Assembly: GCF_049445795.1 (NCBI RefSeq)
Contig: NZ_JBMSDT010000005.1
Span: forward strand, 1 to 64,000
Direction of reading: 5' to 3'
DNA length: 64,000 nt
Source of the DNA: Larkinella sp049445795
GTDB lineage: Bacteria; Bacteroidota; Bacteroidia; Cytophagales; Spirosomataceae
Each line of letters starts with the position of its first letter. Within the stretch, counting starts at the first letter, position 1. The notes under the pieces were generated by a model. The model saw nothing but the letters and a program-made list of their open reading frames with translations. It did no database searches and was not told the DNA's origin. Shown here one piece after another: positions 8,748-17,605 of this stretch. Made by a program: the position numbers and the translations under genes.

Positions 8748-10223
8748 CTACGCCGGCTGGTGTTCCTTCCGCAACAGGTCGTTGACGGTTTTGACCGGGT
8801 TGAACGTAATCAGCGGGACTTCCACAAAAATCGTGTTCCAGTCGGCCATCGCGCCGTTCCAGAGGCCGGGCAGTTCCTGTGCCTTGAGTTCCTTCCCATC
8901 TTTCGATTTTGCCGTAATAAAACCCGTCTGCGGATCTCGGTAGGCGGGCAGGTTGTACTTCTCTCCTTCCCGGTTTTTCAGTGCGCACACCAGATCGACC
9001 GGGTTGAAGTGTGTGGCCGTATCAAAAATTTGCTTCTGGTCGGCATTATCCAGGTCGATCTGCGCCGATTCCACAATTTGCAGCGAGACAGAACCGTCAG
9101 CATTTTTGGCCCAGAACGGCCCACCGCCCGGTTCGCCCACGTTTTTCACCATCCCGCAGGCCCGCAGCGGCCGGTCGAGCTTCCGGCGGAAATAGTCTAC
9201 TCTCTCGTCCTGACTCCAGGCATCGAAACCGTTGGGTGGAAGCACGCAAAGCGTCGTTTTCAGGAATTCGTCGAGTTCGGCCAGGTAACCGTCGCTGATC
9301 ATATCGTCGCCCAGCAACTCCTGAAACCGGAAAATCTGCTGCTGGATGTCGAGCAGAATGGTGCCCAACACTTTTTTGTACGTAATGGTCGGTTCTTTCA
9401 AGGCATCCGGCACCACGTTGTCGATGTTTTTGATGAACACCACATCAGCGTCGATGTCGTTCAGGTTTTCGATCAGTGCGCCGTGGCCCGCCGGGCGGAA
9501 CAGCAACGAGCCGTCGGCATTCCGGAACGGCGTGTTATCGGGGTTGACCGAAATCGTATCCGTTGATTTTTTCTGTTCCGAAAACGTGATCTCGAACGTA
9601 ACGCCCAGCATCTCCTCGTATTCCGGCTGAACGCGTTCGATGAGGGCTTCAAAGCGGCTCCGGTGTTCGGGCGAAACCGTGAAGTGAATCCGGACGAGCC
9701 CGTTCGAGTTGGCGTAGGCCGCTCCTTCGATCAAATGCTCTTCGACGGGGGTGCGCGGGCCTTCGGAATATCGGTGAAACAGCAGCAGGCCTTTCGGCAG
9801 GTTGCCGTAGTCGAGCCCTTCATCGGTTAACAGCGCACTCAGGACGTGCTGGTCGGTTTCGCCCGAAACGCCTTTCAGCGCATCGTAAAAGGCAAAATCC
9901 GACAGCCGGGCAAAAAAGTCATCCACCGACTTATCGCGTTTGCCTTCCAGCGCGGCAAACAACGACTTAAACATCCGCGTGGCGGCCCCCGACGCCGGGA
10001 CAAATTTCAGCAACGACAGCGAAGAAGCCTGCCGGTCGAAGCGCGTCACAATGGTGTCCAGTTCTTGCTCATCGACGCGGATAATGCCGTCGCCCACCGT
10101 CGCGGCTTTGATGACGGGCAGAAACGGGAATGTATTGATAAAATGCTGGATCTGTTCGTCAACTTGTTCAAGCGTAGCGCCCTGTGACAGAATTTGATGC
10201 TGATCTTGTTCCGTAAATTGCAT
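8748..10223 (-). CDS. DUF4301-family protein
   Basis: A 491-residue cytosolic protein with no signal peptide or membrane segment. It matches DUF4301, a family found largely in Bacteroidota, including the conserved FVPASGAATRMFKSL (about 74-88). That glycine-rich motif resembles the nucleotide-binding loop GGxGTRM of sugar-nucleotidyltransferases, and a second GHGALI..ND segment recalls UDP-sugar pyrophosphorylases, but no function is established to my knowledge. It ends next to the nested inverted repeat and is separated by about 120 bp from ybeY, transcribed in the same direction. Confidence 0.8.
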   Translation of the reverse strand: MQFTEQDQHQILSQGATLEQVDEQIQHFINTFPFLPVIKAATVGDGIIRVDEQELDTIVTRFDRQASSLSLLKFVPASGAATRMFKSLFAALEGKRDKSVDDFFARLSDFAFYDALKGVSGETDQHVLSALLTDEGLDYGNLPKGLLLFHRYSEGPRTPVEEHLIEGAAYANSNGLVRIHFTVSPEHRSRFEALIERVQPEYEEMLGVTFEITFSEQKKSTDTISVNPDNTPFRNADGSLLFRPAGHGALIENLNDIDADVVFIKNIDNVVPDALKEPTITYKKVLGTILLDIQQQIFRFQELLGDDMISDGYLAELDEFLKTTLCVLPPNGFDAWSQDERVDYFRRKLDRPLRACGMVKNVGEPGGGPFWAKNADGSVSLQIVESAQIDLDNADQKQIFDTATHFNPVDLVCALKNREGEKYNLPAYRDPQTGFITAKSKDGKELKAQELPGLWNGAMADWNTIFVEVPLITFNPVKTVNDLLRKEHQPA

Positions 10224-10347
10224 AAATGAACCTGGGATAGAGATGCGGTTTGTACGAGTGGCAAATACGAAAATTTGCCGTACCGAATCAAGCCGTTAGC
10301 TACTAAGTTCGTAAACAACGTGGTGGGTTCTCTGAAGGGAAACAGGT

Positions 10348-10800
10348 TTAGATCCGATGAGACGGGGGTGTGCCCAACGAGTGGTAGTTCCATTCGGCCA
10401 GGCTTTCATCTTCCTTCTGCCGCATCACTAGAGCTTCATCGTCGGTTTTATCGCCGTACCCGCAAAGGTGGAGCAGGCCGTGGGCCAGCACCCGGCGCAG
10501 TTCCTGCTCGTCGGGTACGTTCAGTTGCCGGGCGTTGTCGCGGACGCGATCGATGCTGATGAAAATGTCGCCCTCCAGCCGGTTTTCGTCTTCCGAGTTG
10601 TCGAAGGTGATGATGTCGGTGTAATAATCGTGGTCAAGGTACTCGCGATTGACCTGCAGCAAATACTCGTCGGAGCAGAAAATATAATTCAGTTCACCAA
10701 CCGAAAAGCCTTCGGCCTTCGCCCGCGCCGTGAGCCATTGGCGCGTCGGTGTTTTTTCGGACAGGGTAAACTTAATGTCTTCCGTGAAAAATCGAATCAT
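10348..10800 (-). CDS. ybeY: Endoribonuclease YbeY (rRNA maturation)
   Basis: Metal-dependent RNase used in 16S rRNA 3'-end processing and ribosome quality control. The start is taken at ATG 10800 (MIRFFTED), giving 150 residues, a normal YbeY length; an upstream ATG would add 8 residues of intergenic sequence. The metal site is HGLLHLCGYGD with H107, H111 and D117, so the usual third histidine is replaced by aspartate. It lies downstream of the NagX-like gene on the same strand, with a long hairpin (10814-10904) between them. Confidence 0.9.
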   Translation of the reverse strand: MIRFFTEDIKFTLSEKTPTRQWLTARAKAEGFSVGELNYIFCSDEYLLQVNREYLDHDYYTDIITFDNSEDENRLEGDIFISIDRVRDNARQLNVPDEQELRRVLAHGLLHLCGYGDKTDDEALVMRQKEDESLAEWNYHSLGTPPSHRI

Positions 10801-10813
10801 GGTGCAAAGATAG

Positions 10814-10904
10814 GATGGGAACACGGATCGGACGGATGGAACGGATCAGAACTGATTTTTTATCCGTTGAAATCCGTTCCATCCGTCCGATCCGTGTTCC
10901 TATC
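10814..10904. repeat. Long intergenic inverted repeat, 29-bp perfect arms
   Basis: Arms 10818-10846 and 10872-10900 are perfectly complementary over 29 nt (GGAACACGGATCGGACGGAT and on), and pair for 4 more after one mismatch; the loop is 25 nt. It lies between the stop of the NagX-like gene and the ybeY start. No strong T-run follows the stem on the minus strand, so a simple terminator is not obvious; RNA processing or a mobile origin are alternatives. Confidence 0.9.
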
Positions 10905-10910
10905 AAAAAA

Positions 10911-12065
10911 CTAAATTTTCACGAAAATCTTGGTTCGGTAGAGGATGTACAGCATCGTCCAGACGAGGGCCAGGGAACCAAGTGCCCGCAGCGAATCGTG
11001 CCATTGTTCGGCGGTGTATTTGATCAAACCGCCAAACAGCCGTTGGGAAGTTTGGTCAAAATCGATAAACCGGTAGGCCAGGTAGACCACAATCGAGTTC
11101 ATCCCGATCACCTTGAAGAAAAAGGCCCATCTCCGGTAACCCAGCACGTCGATGATGCCGTAGAATAACGCCAGAAAGTTGAGCGCCATGCCCGCCGTCA
11201 GCAAGATGAACGAGCTGCTCCACAAGTGTTTATTGATTGGGAAATGCAGGCCCCACAATACCCCAACAGCAATAGCATACAGTCCCGGAACGATGAGGGT
11301 GACGAGTTTGGTCCGGTCGGTTTTGTCAGATACCAATATTTCTCCGGCCACGGTGCCGATAATTGTCAGGCACATCGCCGGAAACTGCGTCAGCAGGGCG
11401 AGTTCGTCGTAGGTTTTCTGCAAGAGCCGCCCCGGCATGAACGTCCGGTCGAACCAGCCGACCAGGTTGCCTTCAAACGACAAATCGCCCGCGCCGTAGC
11501 CCGGAACCGGAATCAGGAACAGGGCCGCATAATACGCCACCAGAATGCCAGCCACCGACAATAGCCGTTGTCTGGTGGAGAAATTCAAAAACAAAACCGT
11601 AGCGACAAAACCGGCCAAACCGATGCGCCCCAGAACCGTGCCGAACCGGATGTGCGCCGGGTCGAAGAGATCCAGCGGGACGTTTTTGTCAAGAATACCG
11701 AGCAGGAACAGAATGCCCCACCGCCGGAGCGCCTTGCGGTACAAAACCGCCTTGTCGACTCCGCGTTCCAGGCTGTTCCGCAGCGAAAACGGAATTGACA
11801 CCCCGGCCAGAAACAAAAACAACGGGAAAATAAAGTCATAGAACGTGAACCCATGCCAGGCCGGATGGGTCAGTTGCTCGCCCAGCCAGTCGACCCAGGC
11901 CAAACCGGTTTTGCCTTTGAGCAGTTCGATGAACGTGCCGCCACCGGCAATCAGCAGCATATCGAAGCCCCGGAGCGCGTCGATGGACAGGAGTCGTGGG
12001 GGCTTGCGGGCCGTTTCGGTCGCAACCGGGGACGGCGCAGCGTCGGTTTGGGGATCGGGAAGCAT
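10911..12065 (-). CDS. NagX/HGSNAT-like membrane acyltransferase (DUF5009)
   Basis: A 384-residue integral membrane protein with roughly ten hydrophobic segments. It opens with a cytosolic Pro/Ala-rich tail, then SIDALRGFDMLLIAGGG and HPAWHGFTFYDFIFPLFLFL, the hallmark of the heparan-alpha-glucosaminide N-acetyltransferase (HGSNAT/NagX) family, in which the histidine of this block is the proposed acetyl acceptor. The family moves acetyl groups across the membrane onto amino sugars; in bacteria it is linked to N-acetylglucosamine or muropeptide use. A paralog lies at 41144-42370. Acetyl transfer by this protein is inferred from family membership. Confidence 0.82.
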   Translation of the reverse strand: MLPDPQTDAAPSPVATETARKPPRLLSIDALRGFDMLLIAGGGTFIELLKGKTGLAWVDWLGEQLTHPAWHGFTFYDFIFPLFLFLAGVSIPFSLRNSLERGVDKAVLYRKALRRWGILFLLGILDKNVPLDLFDPAHIRFGTVLGRIGLAGFVATVLFLNFSTRQRLLSVAGILVAYYAALFLIPVPGYGAGDLSFEGNLVGWFDRTFMPGRLLQKTYDELALLTQFPAMCLTIIGTVAGEILVSDKTDRTKLVTLIVPGLYAIAVGVLWGLHFPINKHLWSSSFILLTAGMALNFLALFYGIIDVLGYRRWAFFFKVIGMNSIVVYLAYRFIDFDQTSQRLFGGLIKYTAEQWHDSLRALGSLALVWTMLYILYRTKIFVKI

Positions 12066-12117
12066 AGCGGGCTGAAGTCAATTTTGCTTAAAAGACTCAG
12101 TGTCAGCCGGTATACTT

Positions 12118-12162
12118 ATGAAAAAGCCACTGCCACGCGAGGAATGCGTCTGGCAGTGGCTT
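12118..12162 (-). terminator. Rho-independent terminator of uvrD
   Basis: On the minus strand a 12-bp perfect stem AAGCCACTGCCA/TGGCAGTGGCTT (12151-12162 with 12124-12135), extended by inner CGC/GCG pairing, is followed by TTTTT. It lies just beyond the uvrD stop at 12177. Confidence 0.85.
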
Positions 12163-12176
12163 GTGAGCACAATTTC

Positions 12177-14453
12177 TCAGGAGACAATCTTCAACTTCGC
12201 AAAACTCAGCAACAGCGTCTTTTCTCCGGCCTGATCGAATTTGATGACGGCTTTGCGGTCGTTGCCGTTCTGGTCGATCTTCTGCACGAGCCCGAACCCG
12301 AACTTCATGTGTTCGACGCGCATGCCTTCGGCCAGCTTCGAGGTGTCGCTAGGCGAAAAATCGCTCGACGGCACATGGGCGACAGCCGGTTGCGGGGCTT
12401 GCTTGCTGGCGGTTTTCTGAGCCAGGCTCCGCACAAAACTCATGGAGCCGCCCGAGGGCGTTTCGCGTTTGAAATCGTCGCGGTCTTCCCGTTCGTTCTG
12501 CCGGACTTTCGCCATTTTTAGGAAATTCGGGTCGATTTCCATCAAAAACCGGCTCGGTTCGCAGACTTTCAGTCGCCCGTAATGATACCGCGACTCGGCG
12601 TACGAAACCGTCAGCTTCTTCTCGGCGCGGGTAATGGCGACGTAAAACAACCGCCGTTCTTCTTCCAGATCGGCCCGGCTTTCGAGCATCATCTGCGACG
12701 GAAACAAATCTTCCTCCAGCCCCACAATGTATACGTTTCGAAATTCCAGCCCCTTGGCACCGTGAATGGTCATCAACGTCACCTTGTCGGTGTCGCCGTC
12801 GTCTTCCTTCTCATCGGCGCTCGTCAACAACGAGACAACTTGCAGGAAAGCGCTCAGGCTTTTGTCGTCGTTGTCCGGGTTATCGACAAATTCCTTGATC
12901 GAGTTTAACAGCGCCTGCACGTTTTCGTAGCGCGACAGCCCTTCCACGGTTTTGTCGTCGTACAACTCCTTCAGAATCCCCGACGATTTGGCGATGTGCG
13001 CGGCCACGTCGTAGGCATCTTTCTTATCGAGGAGCAACTGAAAGCTCTTGATCAGGTCGGCAAAGCCTTCGATGGCAATGCCCGCCCGCCCGGCCACGTA
13101 TTTGTTCACATTGGCAACGACGTCCCAAACCGGCACCTGGTTTTCGGCGGCTACGACCGAAATCTTGGCTACAGTGGTGTCGCCAATCCCGCGTTTGGGC
13201 AAGTTGATGATGCGTTTAAAGGCCTCTTCGTCATTCTGGTTGACCGTAAACCGCAGGTACGCCAGCAGGTCCTTCACTTCCTTGCGCTGGTAGAACGACA
13301 AACCGCCGATGATCCGGTATTTGATGCTCAGCCGCCGGAGCGCTTCTTCAAACGCCCGCGACTGCGCGTTGGTGCGATAGAGAATGGCAAAGTCGGAATT
13401 CCGCAGCCCTTCCTGCATTTTGGCTTCGAACAACGAGGTGGCAATCAACCGGCCTTCTTCGTTGTCAGAAGCGGCTTTCAATACCTCGATCAGCGTGCCA
13501 TCTTCGTTGTCGGTAAAAACATTTTTCTGCAACTGCGCCCGGTTGCGGGCAATGATGGAGTTGGCTGCGCTGACGATGGTTTTGGTCGAGCGGTAATTCT
13601 GCTCCAGCTTGATTGTGGTTACATCCGGAAAATCCTTCTCAAAATTCAGGATGTTTTCGATGTTGGCCCCCCGGAACGCATAGATACTTTGGGCGTCGTC
13701 GCCCACCACGCAAATATTCTGGTTGACCGCCGACAGTTTCCGCGTAATCAAATACTGCGACACGTTCGTATCCTGAAACTCATCGACCAGTACGTGTTTG
13801 AATTTATGCTGGTATTTGTTCAGAATATCCAGGTGATCACGGAACAGCACGTTCGTGTTGTAGAGCAAATCGTCGAAATCCATTGCGTTGGCCTGGAAAC
13901 ACCGCAGAGCGTAAGCTTTGTAAATCCGTCCGATCTCCGGCATTTTGGCGGCTGCATCATCGGCCTGAATCAAGGGGTTGGCCAGGTAGTCTGCCCAGCC
14001 CACGAGCCGGTTTTTGGCTCCCGAAATGCGGGAAAAAACCACGTTCGGGCGGTACACCTTGTCGTCCATCCCGAACTCCTTGATGATGCTTTTCAGCAGC
14101 GACTTGGAATCGTCGGTATCGTAAATCGAAAAATTGCTGGTGTAACCGAGCGCCTTGGCTTCAATGCGAAGGATTTTGGCAAAAACCGAGTGAAACGTGC
14201 CCATCCAGATGTTGCGGGCTTCGGTGCCGATGACGCTCTCGATCCGGTGGCGCATCTCTCCGGCGGCTTTGTTGGTAAACGTCAGCGCCAGAATCCGAAA
14301 TGGATCGATACCGTTTTCGATCAAATGGGCAATCCGGTACGTCAGCACCCGGGTTTTTCCCGATCCGGCACCGGCAATAATCATCAACGGGCCGTTGTCG
14401 TGCAACACGGCCTGCCGTTGGGGTTCATTTAAAGTGGAAATATAATCCGTCAC
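12177..14453 (-). CDS. uvrD: UvrD/PcrA-type superfamily 1 DNA helicase
   Basis: A 758-residue 3'-5' helicase for nucleotide excision/mismatch repair and replication-fork clearance. Visible motifs: Q-motif LNEPQRQAV near the start, Walker A AGAGSGKTRVL (about 27-37), LVDEFQDTN (Walker B), VGDDAQSIYAFRGA (motif III), EQNYRST (IV), TIHGAKGLEF (V) and YVAITRAEKKL (VI). The C-terminus carries the VEHMKFGFGLVQKI segment, a Tudor-like region found in PcrA. Full family length, one gene per transcript, with its own terminator. Confidence 0.95.
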   Translation of the reverse strand: MTDYISTLNEPQRQAVLHDNGPLMIIAGAGSGKTRVLTYRIAHLIENGIDPFRILALTFTNKAAGEMRHRIESVIGTEARNIWMGTFHSVFAKILRIEAKALGYTSNFSIYDTDDSKSLLKSIIKEFGMDDKVYRPNVVFSRISGAKNRLVGWADYLANPLIQADDAAAKMPEIGRIYKAYALRCFQANAMDFDDLLYNTNVLFRDHLDILNKYQHKFKHVLVDEFQDTNVSQYLITRKLSAVNQNICVVGDDAQSIYAFRGANIENILNFEKDFPDVTTIKLEQNYRSTKTIVSAANSIIARNRAQLQKNVFTDNEDGTLIEVLKAASDNEEGRLIATSLFEAKMQEGLRNSDFAILYRTNAQSRAFEEALRRLSIKYRIIGGLSFYQRKEVKDLLAYLRFTVNQNDEEAFKRIINLPKRGIGDTTVAKISVVAAENQVPVWDVVANVNKYVAGRAGIAIEGFADLIKSFQLLLDKKDAYDVAAHIAKSSGILKELYDDKTVEGLSRYENVQALLNSIKEFVDNPDNDDKSLSAFLQVVSLLTSADEKEDDGDTDKVTLMTIHGAKGLEFRNVYIVGLEEDLFPSQMMLESRADLEEERRLFYVAITRAEKKLTVSYAESRYHYGRLKVCEPSRFLMEIDPNFLKMAKVRQNEREDRDDFKRETPSGGSMSFVRSLAQKTASKQAPQPAVAHVPSSDFSPSDTSKLAEGMRVEHMKFGFGLVQKIDQNGNDRKAVIKFDQAGEKTLLLSFAKLKIVS

Positions 14454-14528
14454 AACGCGTCCGCTTCAGTAGTTGGTCAGTATCGAATAACAGGCAAAAC
14501 TACGAAAAAAGTTGCGGATGACCGGAAC

Positions 14529-14687
14529 CGTACCCACGGACCGCCGGGCGACCCCGTTTAGTCCGTATGAGTTGGCTTAACCAAATAGGTGAATAAACTC
14601 CCAAAACACGGACTAAAGTTTACTTCCTTGAGGGATTTCTGGGTTACGGCTATTTCTAGCTCTCACGGACTGAAGTCCGTGGGTACG
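14529..14687. repeat. Intergenic inverted repeat, CACGGACT..AGTCCGTG family (copy 1)
   Basis: Outer arms CGTACCCACGGAC (14529-14541) and GTCCGTGGGTACG (14675-14687) are perfectly complementary. Between them are a half site CACGGACTAAAGT (14607-14619) and a compact palindrome CACGGACTGAAGTCCGTG (14664-14681). The right arm touches the cupin stop codon at 14688. Related copies lie at 40976-41070, 42381-42465 and 55096-55175. Confidence 0.85.
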
Positions 14688-15257
14688 TTAGTGCCAGATA
14701 CGGATTAAACCGGTTTTTGCGCCGTGGAGCGGATCGGTTTTGGGCAGGGGAACGGCAGCGATATTTTGGTCGGCCTGGGGTCGGTCGCCGGGTTCTCCGC
14801 GGAGCACGTCGTAGTCGCGGCCGTCCGGGTAAGCGCCCACGACGCCGAAATCCGGGCTGGCTTCCAGGCGTTTGTGGCCGACACCCGCCGGAATGACGAT
14901 CACATCACCGGTTTGAACGCGGATTTTGCGGCCTTTCTCTCCGCCGAGGTGCAGCAAAGCTGAGCCGCTGTAGACGCCCAGTACTTCGTGGGTAATGCTA
15001 TGGTAATGGTGGTACGGAAAAACGCCGTTGCGCCAGGAGTTCGTCCAGTTATTGGAAGAAAACAGTTTTTCGAGCCAGGCAGCACCCGCCGGGCCGGTCT
15101 CCGAAAAAGCGTTGCGGTACAGCAGCAGCGGATAGCGGCTGTTCGGAATGGAGCCGTCGTCTTGAAAAAGAATCGCTTCGGGTTCGGATGTGTTCATACC
15201 AGTCAGGGCGGTTAGGAACACCGAACTGCCGAGGGCCAAAAAGTCACTTCGGTTCAT
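14688..15257 (-). CDS. Cupin protein (YjlB-like) with export signal
   Basis: The start is placed at ATG 15257 (MNRSDFLALGSSVFL); the longer frame would add 11 residues. The N-terminus (SDFLALGSSVFLTALTGM) looks like a signal peptide or Tat-like leader without a twin-arginine pair. The cupin metal-binding block is visible as HYHSITHEVLGVYSGSALLHLGG, followed by GDVIVIPAGVGHK, the second cupin motif. Resemblance is to the YjlB group, whose reaction is not established. It is downstream of the redoxin-like gene on the same strand. Confidence 0.75.
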   Translation of the reverse strand: MNRSDFLALGSSVFLTALTGMNTSEPEAILFQDDGSIPNSRYPLLLYRNAFSETGPAGAAWLEKLFSSNNWTNSWRNGVFPYHHYHSITHEVLGVYSGSALLHLGGEKGRKIRVQTGDVIVIPAGVGHKRLEASPDFGVVGAYPDGRDYDVLRGEPGDRPQADQNIAAVPLPKTDPLHGAKTGLIRIWH

Positions 15258-15326
15258 GCGGTATTCACGGGTTTCTTTTGGAAAACCCAAACCGGATAAA
15301 CTTGTTTCGTTTCCGTGGAGAAACGG

Positions 15327-15974
15327 TCAGGCGGCTTTTCGCTCGTAAAAACCCAGCGTTCCGACGGCGGTTTGTTGGTCGATCTGATTCAGCGCTTCGG
15401 CCGTTGGGAAATCTTCCCGAAAATCCTTGTCGATGTAGCTGAACTGAATCTGCCGGTCGGATGCAACGACAAACAGAGCCGGGAACGGTACATCTTCGGT
15501 GATACCGGCAATGCGGTTCCAGATCGGATCATCGATGGAATAAACTCCGAATTTGGCCGCAATTTGGTTATCGACATCCTGTGCCACCGTAAATGGCAAA
15601 TCCTGTTGCTCTACGAGCGTTTGCAGCGCATCGAACGAATCCGGCGAAACCACTAGCAAGGTGCCGCCCGTTTCCTGAATCCGTATACCCAGTTGCGTCA
15701 GTTGGCGGAGGTAGTTTTTGGCATAGCTGTTCCAGCCCGCGCTGTAAAAAGCGACCACCAGCGGGCCGGTTTGCAACCAGTCGTGCAGATGAACGGTTTT
15801 GGCGTAATCGGTCTGCCAGGGAAGGTATTGACCGAGGGTCCGCTGGCGCAGGACGCCGAACAGGGGCGCTTTTTCACCGGGTTGCAGAGGATTGATGGGA
15901 ATCAGTTTACGGAATACCTGTGGTGCAGAATACAAGTCGGTGTCTTCGTGTACGGTGTCAAAAAAGGTAATCAT
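15327..15974 (-). CDS. Redoxin/AhpC-TSA-fold protein lacking catalytic cysteine
   Basis: About 215 residues from ATG 15974 (MITFFDTVHED). An upstream in-frame extension to 16169 is hydrophobic, low in conserved content, and lies over the intergenic region, so I reject it. The core VVAFYSAGWNSYAKNYLRQL aligns with the thioredoxin-fold active-site region where AhpC/TSA proteins have FYP..TPxC or WCPYC, but both cysteine positions are replaced. No cysteine occurs anywhere in the chosen protein. The fold is supported by LLVVSPDSFDALQTLVEQ, the strand-helix after the active site. A peroxidase reaction is therefore unlikely; a binding or structural role is possible. Confidence 0.65.
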   Translation of the reverse strand: MITFFDTVHEDTDLYSAPQVFRKLIPINPLQPGEKAPLFGVLRQRTLGQYLPWQTDYAKTVHLHDWLQTGPLVVAFYSAGWNSYAKNYLRQLTQLGIRIQETGGTLLVVSPDSFDALQTLVEQQDLPFTVAQDVDNQIAAKFGVYSIDDPIWNRIAGITEDVPFPALFVVASDRQIQFSYIDKDFREDFPTAEALNQIDQQTAVGTLGFYERKAA

Positions 15975-16323
15975 TACAGTAGTGAGTTTATAGACTTTAT
16001 AGACTTTTTGGCTAACGTGCGTGATTCGGTTTTGGGCCGATGTTTGCTGGGCTGGCGGATAAGCCAACCTACTTGAGAAAACGCTGAGTAAGGACAGTAA
16101 GAAGGGAGGGATCGATGAGCCTAACAGCTCAGGGGCATAAACGACCGACAACCACCACCACCGACCCAAACAGTGGACAAAGCGATCACCGGGTTGACCC
16201 GGAAAGGGGCGGTATATTGAGCTGAAAGAAACATTTATTCTACTTTGTCAATAGGATATGTGCAAATGTAGGTAATAAAGACAATTCACTCCAAATTTTG
16301 GCGCTAAAATTTGAGGATACGGT
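15975..16323. promoter_or_regulatory. Intergenic stretch with possible minus-strand promoter
   Basis: About 350 bp without a gene. On the minus strand TACATTTG (complement of 16263-16270) fits the Bacteroidota -7 box TAnnTTTG, with TTG 21 nt upstream, slightly long. It would drive the redoxin-like gene with a leader of about 290 nt. A tandem TTTATAGAC repeat lies near 15987-16004. Confidence 0.35.
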
Positions 16324-17595
16324 TTAGCTCGTTTTAACTGGATGCCGGGTTGAGTCGGGCTGCTCAGTCTCAGGCTGTTCTAGATCAAGCTGGGAAGGGC
16401 TGTCAGCATCGATCGGTCGCAGGTTTCGGGCAATAAAGATACTGACGAAAATGATCGCCATCGCCAGGTAACCGACCCACGAATAATGGATCAGCGCCCC
16501 ACTCTCGGTTTTGGTAATCAACAAACCCGCGCCGTAGGTTGCCAGCGCCTGCCCCAGCAACTGAACCGACGAGTTCATGCTCATAAAACCGCCCCGGCGC
16601 TGCGGTTCGACGACGGCCGAAACCATCGCCTGAACCGGAATAAACCGGGCGTTGGAGAAAATGAAAAAGAACGCATTAACCGATAAGATGTAGGTCAGGC
16701 TTGACGGCTGCATGGACGTTAGCAAAAACATCGGAATCATCGATAGCAGGGCAAATACCACAAAAACCGGGTATTTGCCGCGCTGATCGGCCAGCCGACC
16801 CACCAGCGGAGCTGTAAAAATCGTGACCAGACCGCCCACAAGATAAATCAGGTACAGATTGCTTTCGCCCAGGCCCACATTGGCGACCAGGTATGTCGAC
16901 AGCAGCGGAATGATGCTGAAATGGCCGAGCATGATGGTTGTGGTCAGCCAGAGTGCCCGAAGCTGGTTCGGACTTCGCAGAATGGACGTGATAACGTCGA
17001 GCGGATTGAATTTTGTCCCGCCCCGTTGCAGGTGGCCGTCCAGCCGGGGCACGTAGCGGATAATCAGCCCCGTCACCAGCAGCCCCAGGCCACCGATGGC
17101 CAGAAACGGCGCGTGCCAGCTAATTTCGGTCGCCAGATACAAGCCCATCGGAACGCCCACAACCGACGCCACTGAGAAAGCCGTTGAGATGATTGACATG
17201 GCCTGTGCCCGGCGCTCGTATGGCACTACGTCGGCGACAATAGAAAACACCTGCGCGCCGAGCACCCCGCCGAAGAGTCCGGCCGCGGTCCGGGCCACCA
17301 CCAGCCAACCGAACGTCGGCGCGAGTCCGCAGGCAATCGTGCCAACGACAAAACCGATGTAGGCCGTTAGCACCACTTTTTTCCGGTCGAACCGGTCGAC
17401 GAAGAAAGCTGCCAGAAAACCGGAAATTCCGGCGCTCAGGCTGTAAGCCGACACGATAAAACTAAATTCCTGCGGATTCAAGTGAAAATACCGCATCAAT
17501 TGCGGTCCCATCGGCATCATGATGATGAAATCGACGACGTGCGTAAAGTTGACGCAGGCAAGAATGAAAAGAAGAAGTTTTTCCTGGCGGGACAT
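16324..17595 (-). CDS. MFS transporter, drug/sugar-efflux (DHA1) type
   Basis: A 423-residue, 12-helix major facilitator. The signature loop between helices 2 and 3 is DRFDRKKVVL (variant of GxLaDrxGrrxxl), and VVPYERRAQAMSI lies between helices 4 and 5. The C-terminal tail is hydrophilic (SQLDLEQPETEQP). Its closest resemblance is to AraJ/PbuE-like exporters; the substrate cannot be read from sequence. It is a single gene between the redoxin-like gene and the TlpA-like gene, all on the minus strand. Confidence 0.85.
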   Translation of the reverse strand: MSRQEKLLLFILACVNFTHVVDFIIMMPMGPQLMRYFHLNPQEFSFIVSAYSLSAGISGFLAAFFVDRFDRKKVVLTAYIGFVVGTIACGLAPTFGWLVVARTAAGLFGGVLGAQVFSIVADVVPYERRAQAMSIISTAFSVASVVGVPMGLYLATEISWHAPFLAIGGLGLLVTGLIIRYVPRLDGHLQRGGTKFNPLDVITSILRSPNQLRALWLTTTIMLGHFSIIPLLSTYLVANVGLGESNLYLIYLVGGLVTIFTAPLVGRLADQRGKYPVFVVFALLSMIPMFLLTSMQPSSLTYILSVNAFFFIFSNARFIPVQAMVSAVVEPQRRGGFMSMNSSVQLLGQALATYGAGLLITKTESGALIHYSWVGYLAMAIIFVSIFIARNLRPIDADSPSQLDLEQPETEQPDSTRHPVKTS

Positions 17596-17605
17596 AAATC
17601 AGATT

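Noticed and set aside
12996..14432. Long plus-strand open frame of 478 codons opposite uvrD
   Set aside because: It is antisense to a gene with a complete set of helicase motifs, has low-complexity composition and no recognisable domain.
15975..16169. Upstream extension of the redoxin frame
   Set aside because: The added 65 residues have no conserved content and the ATG at 15974 gives a normal redoxin length.
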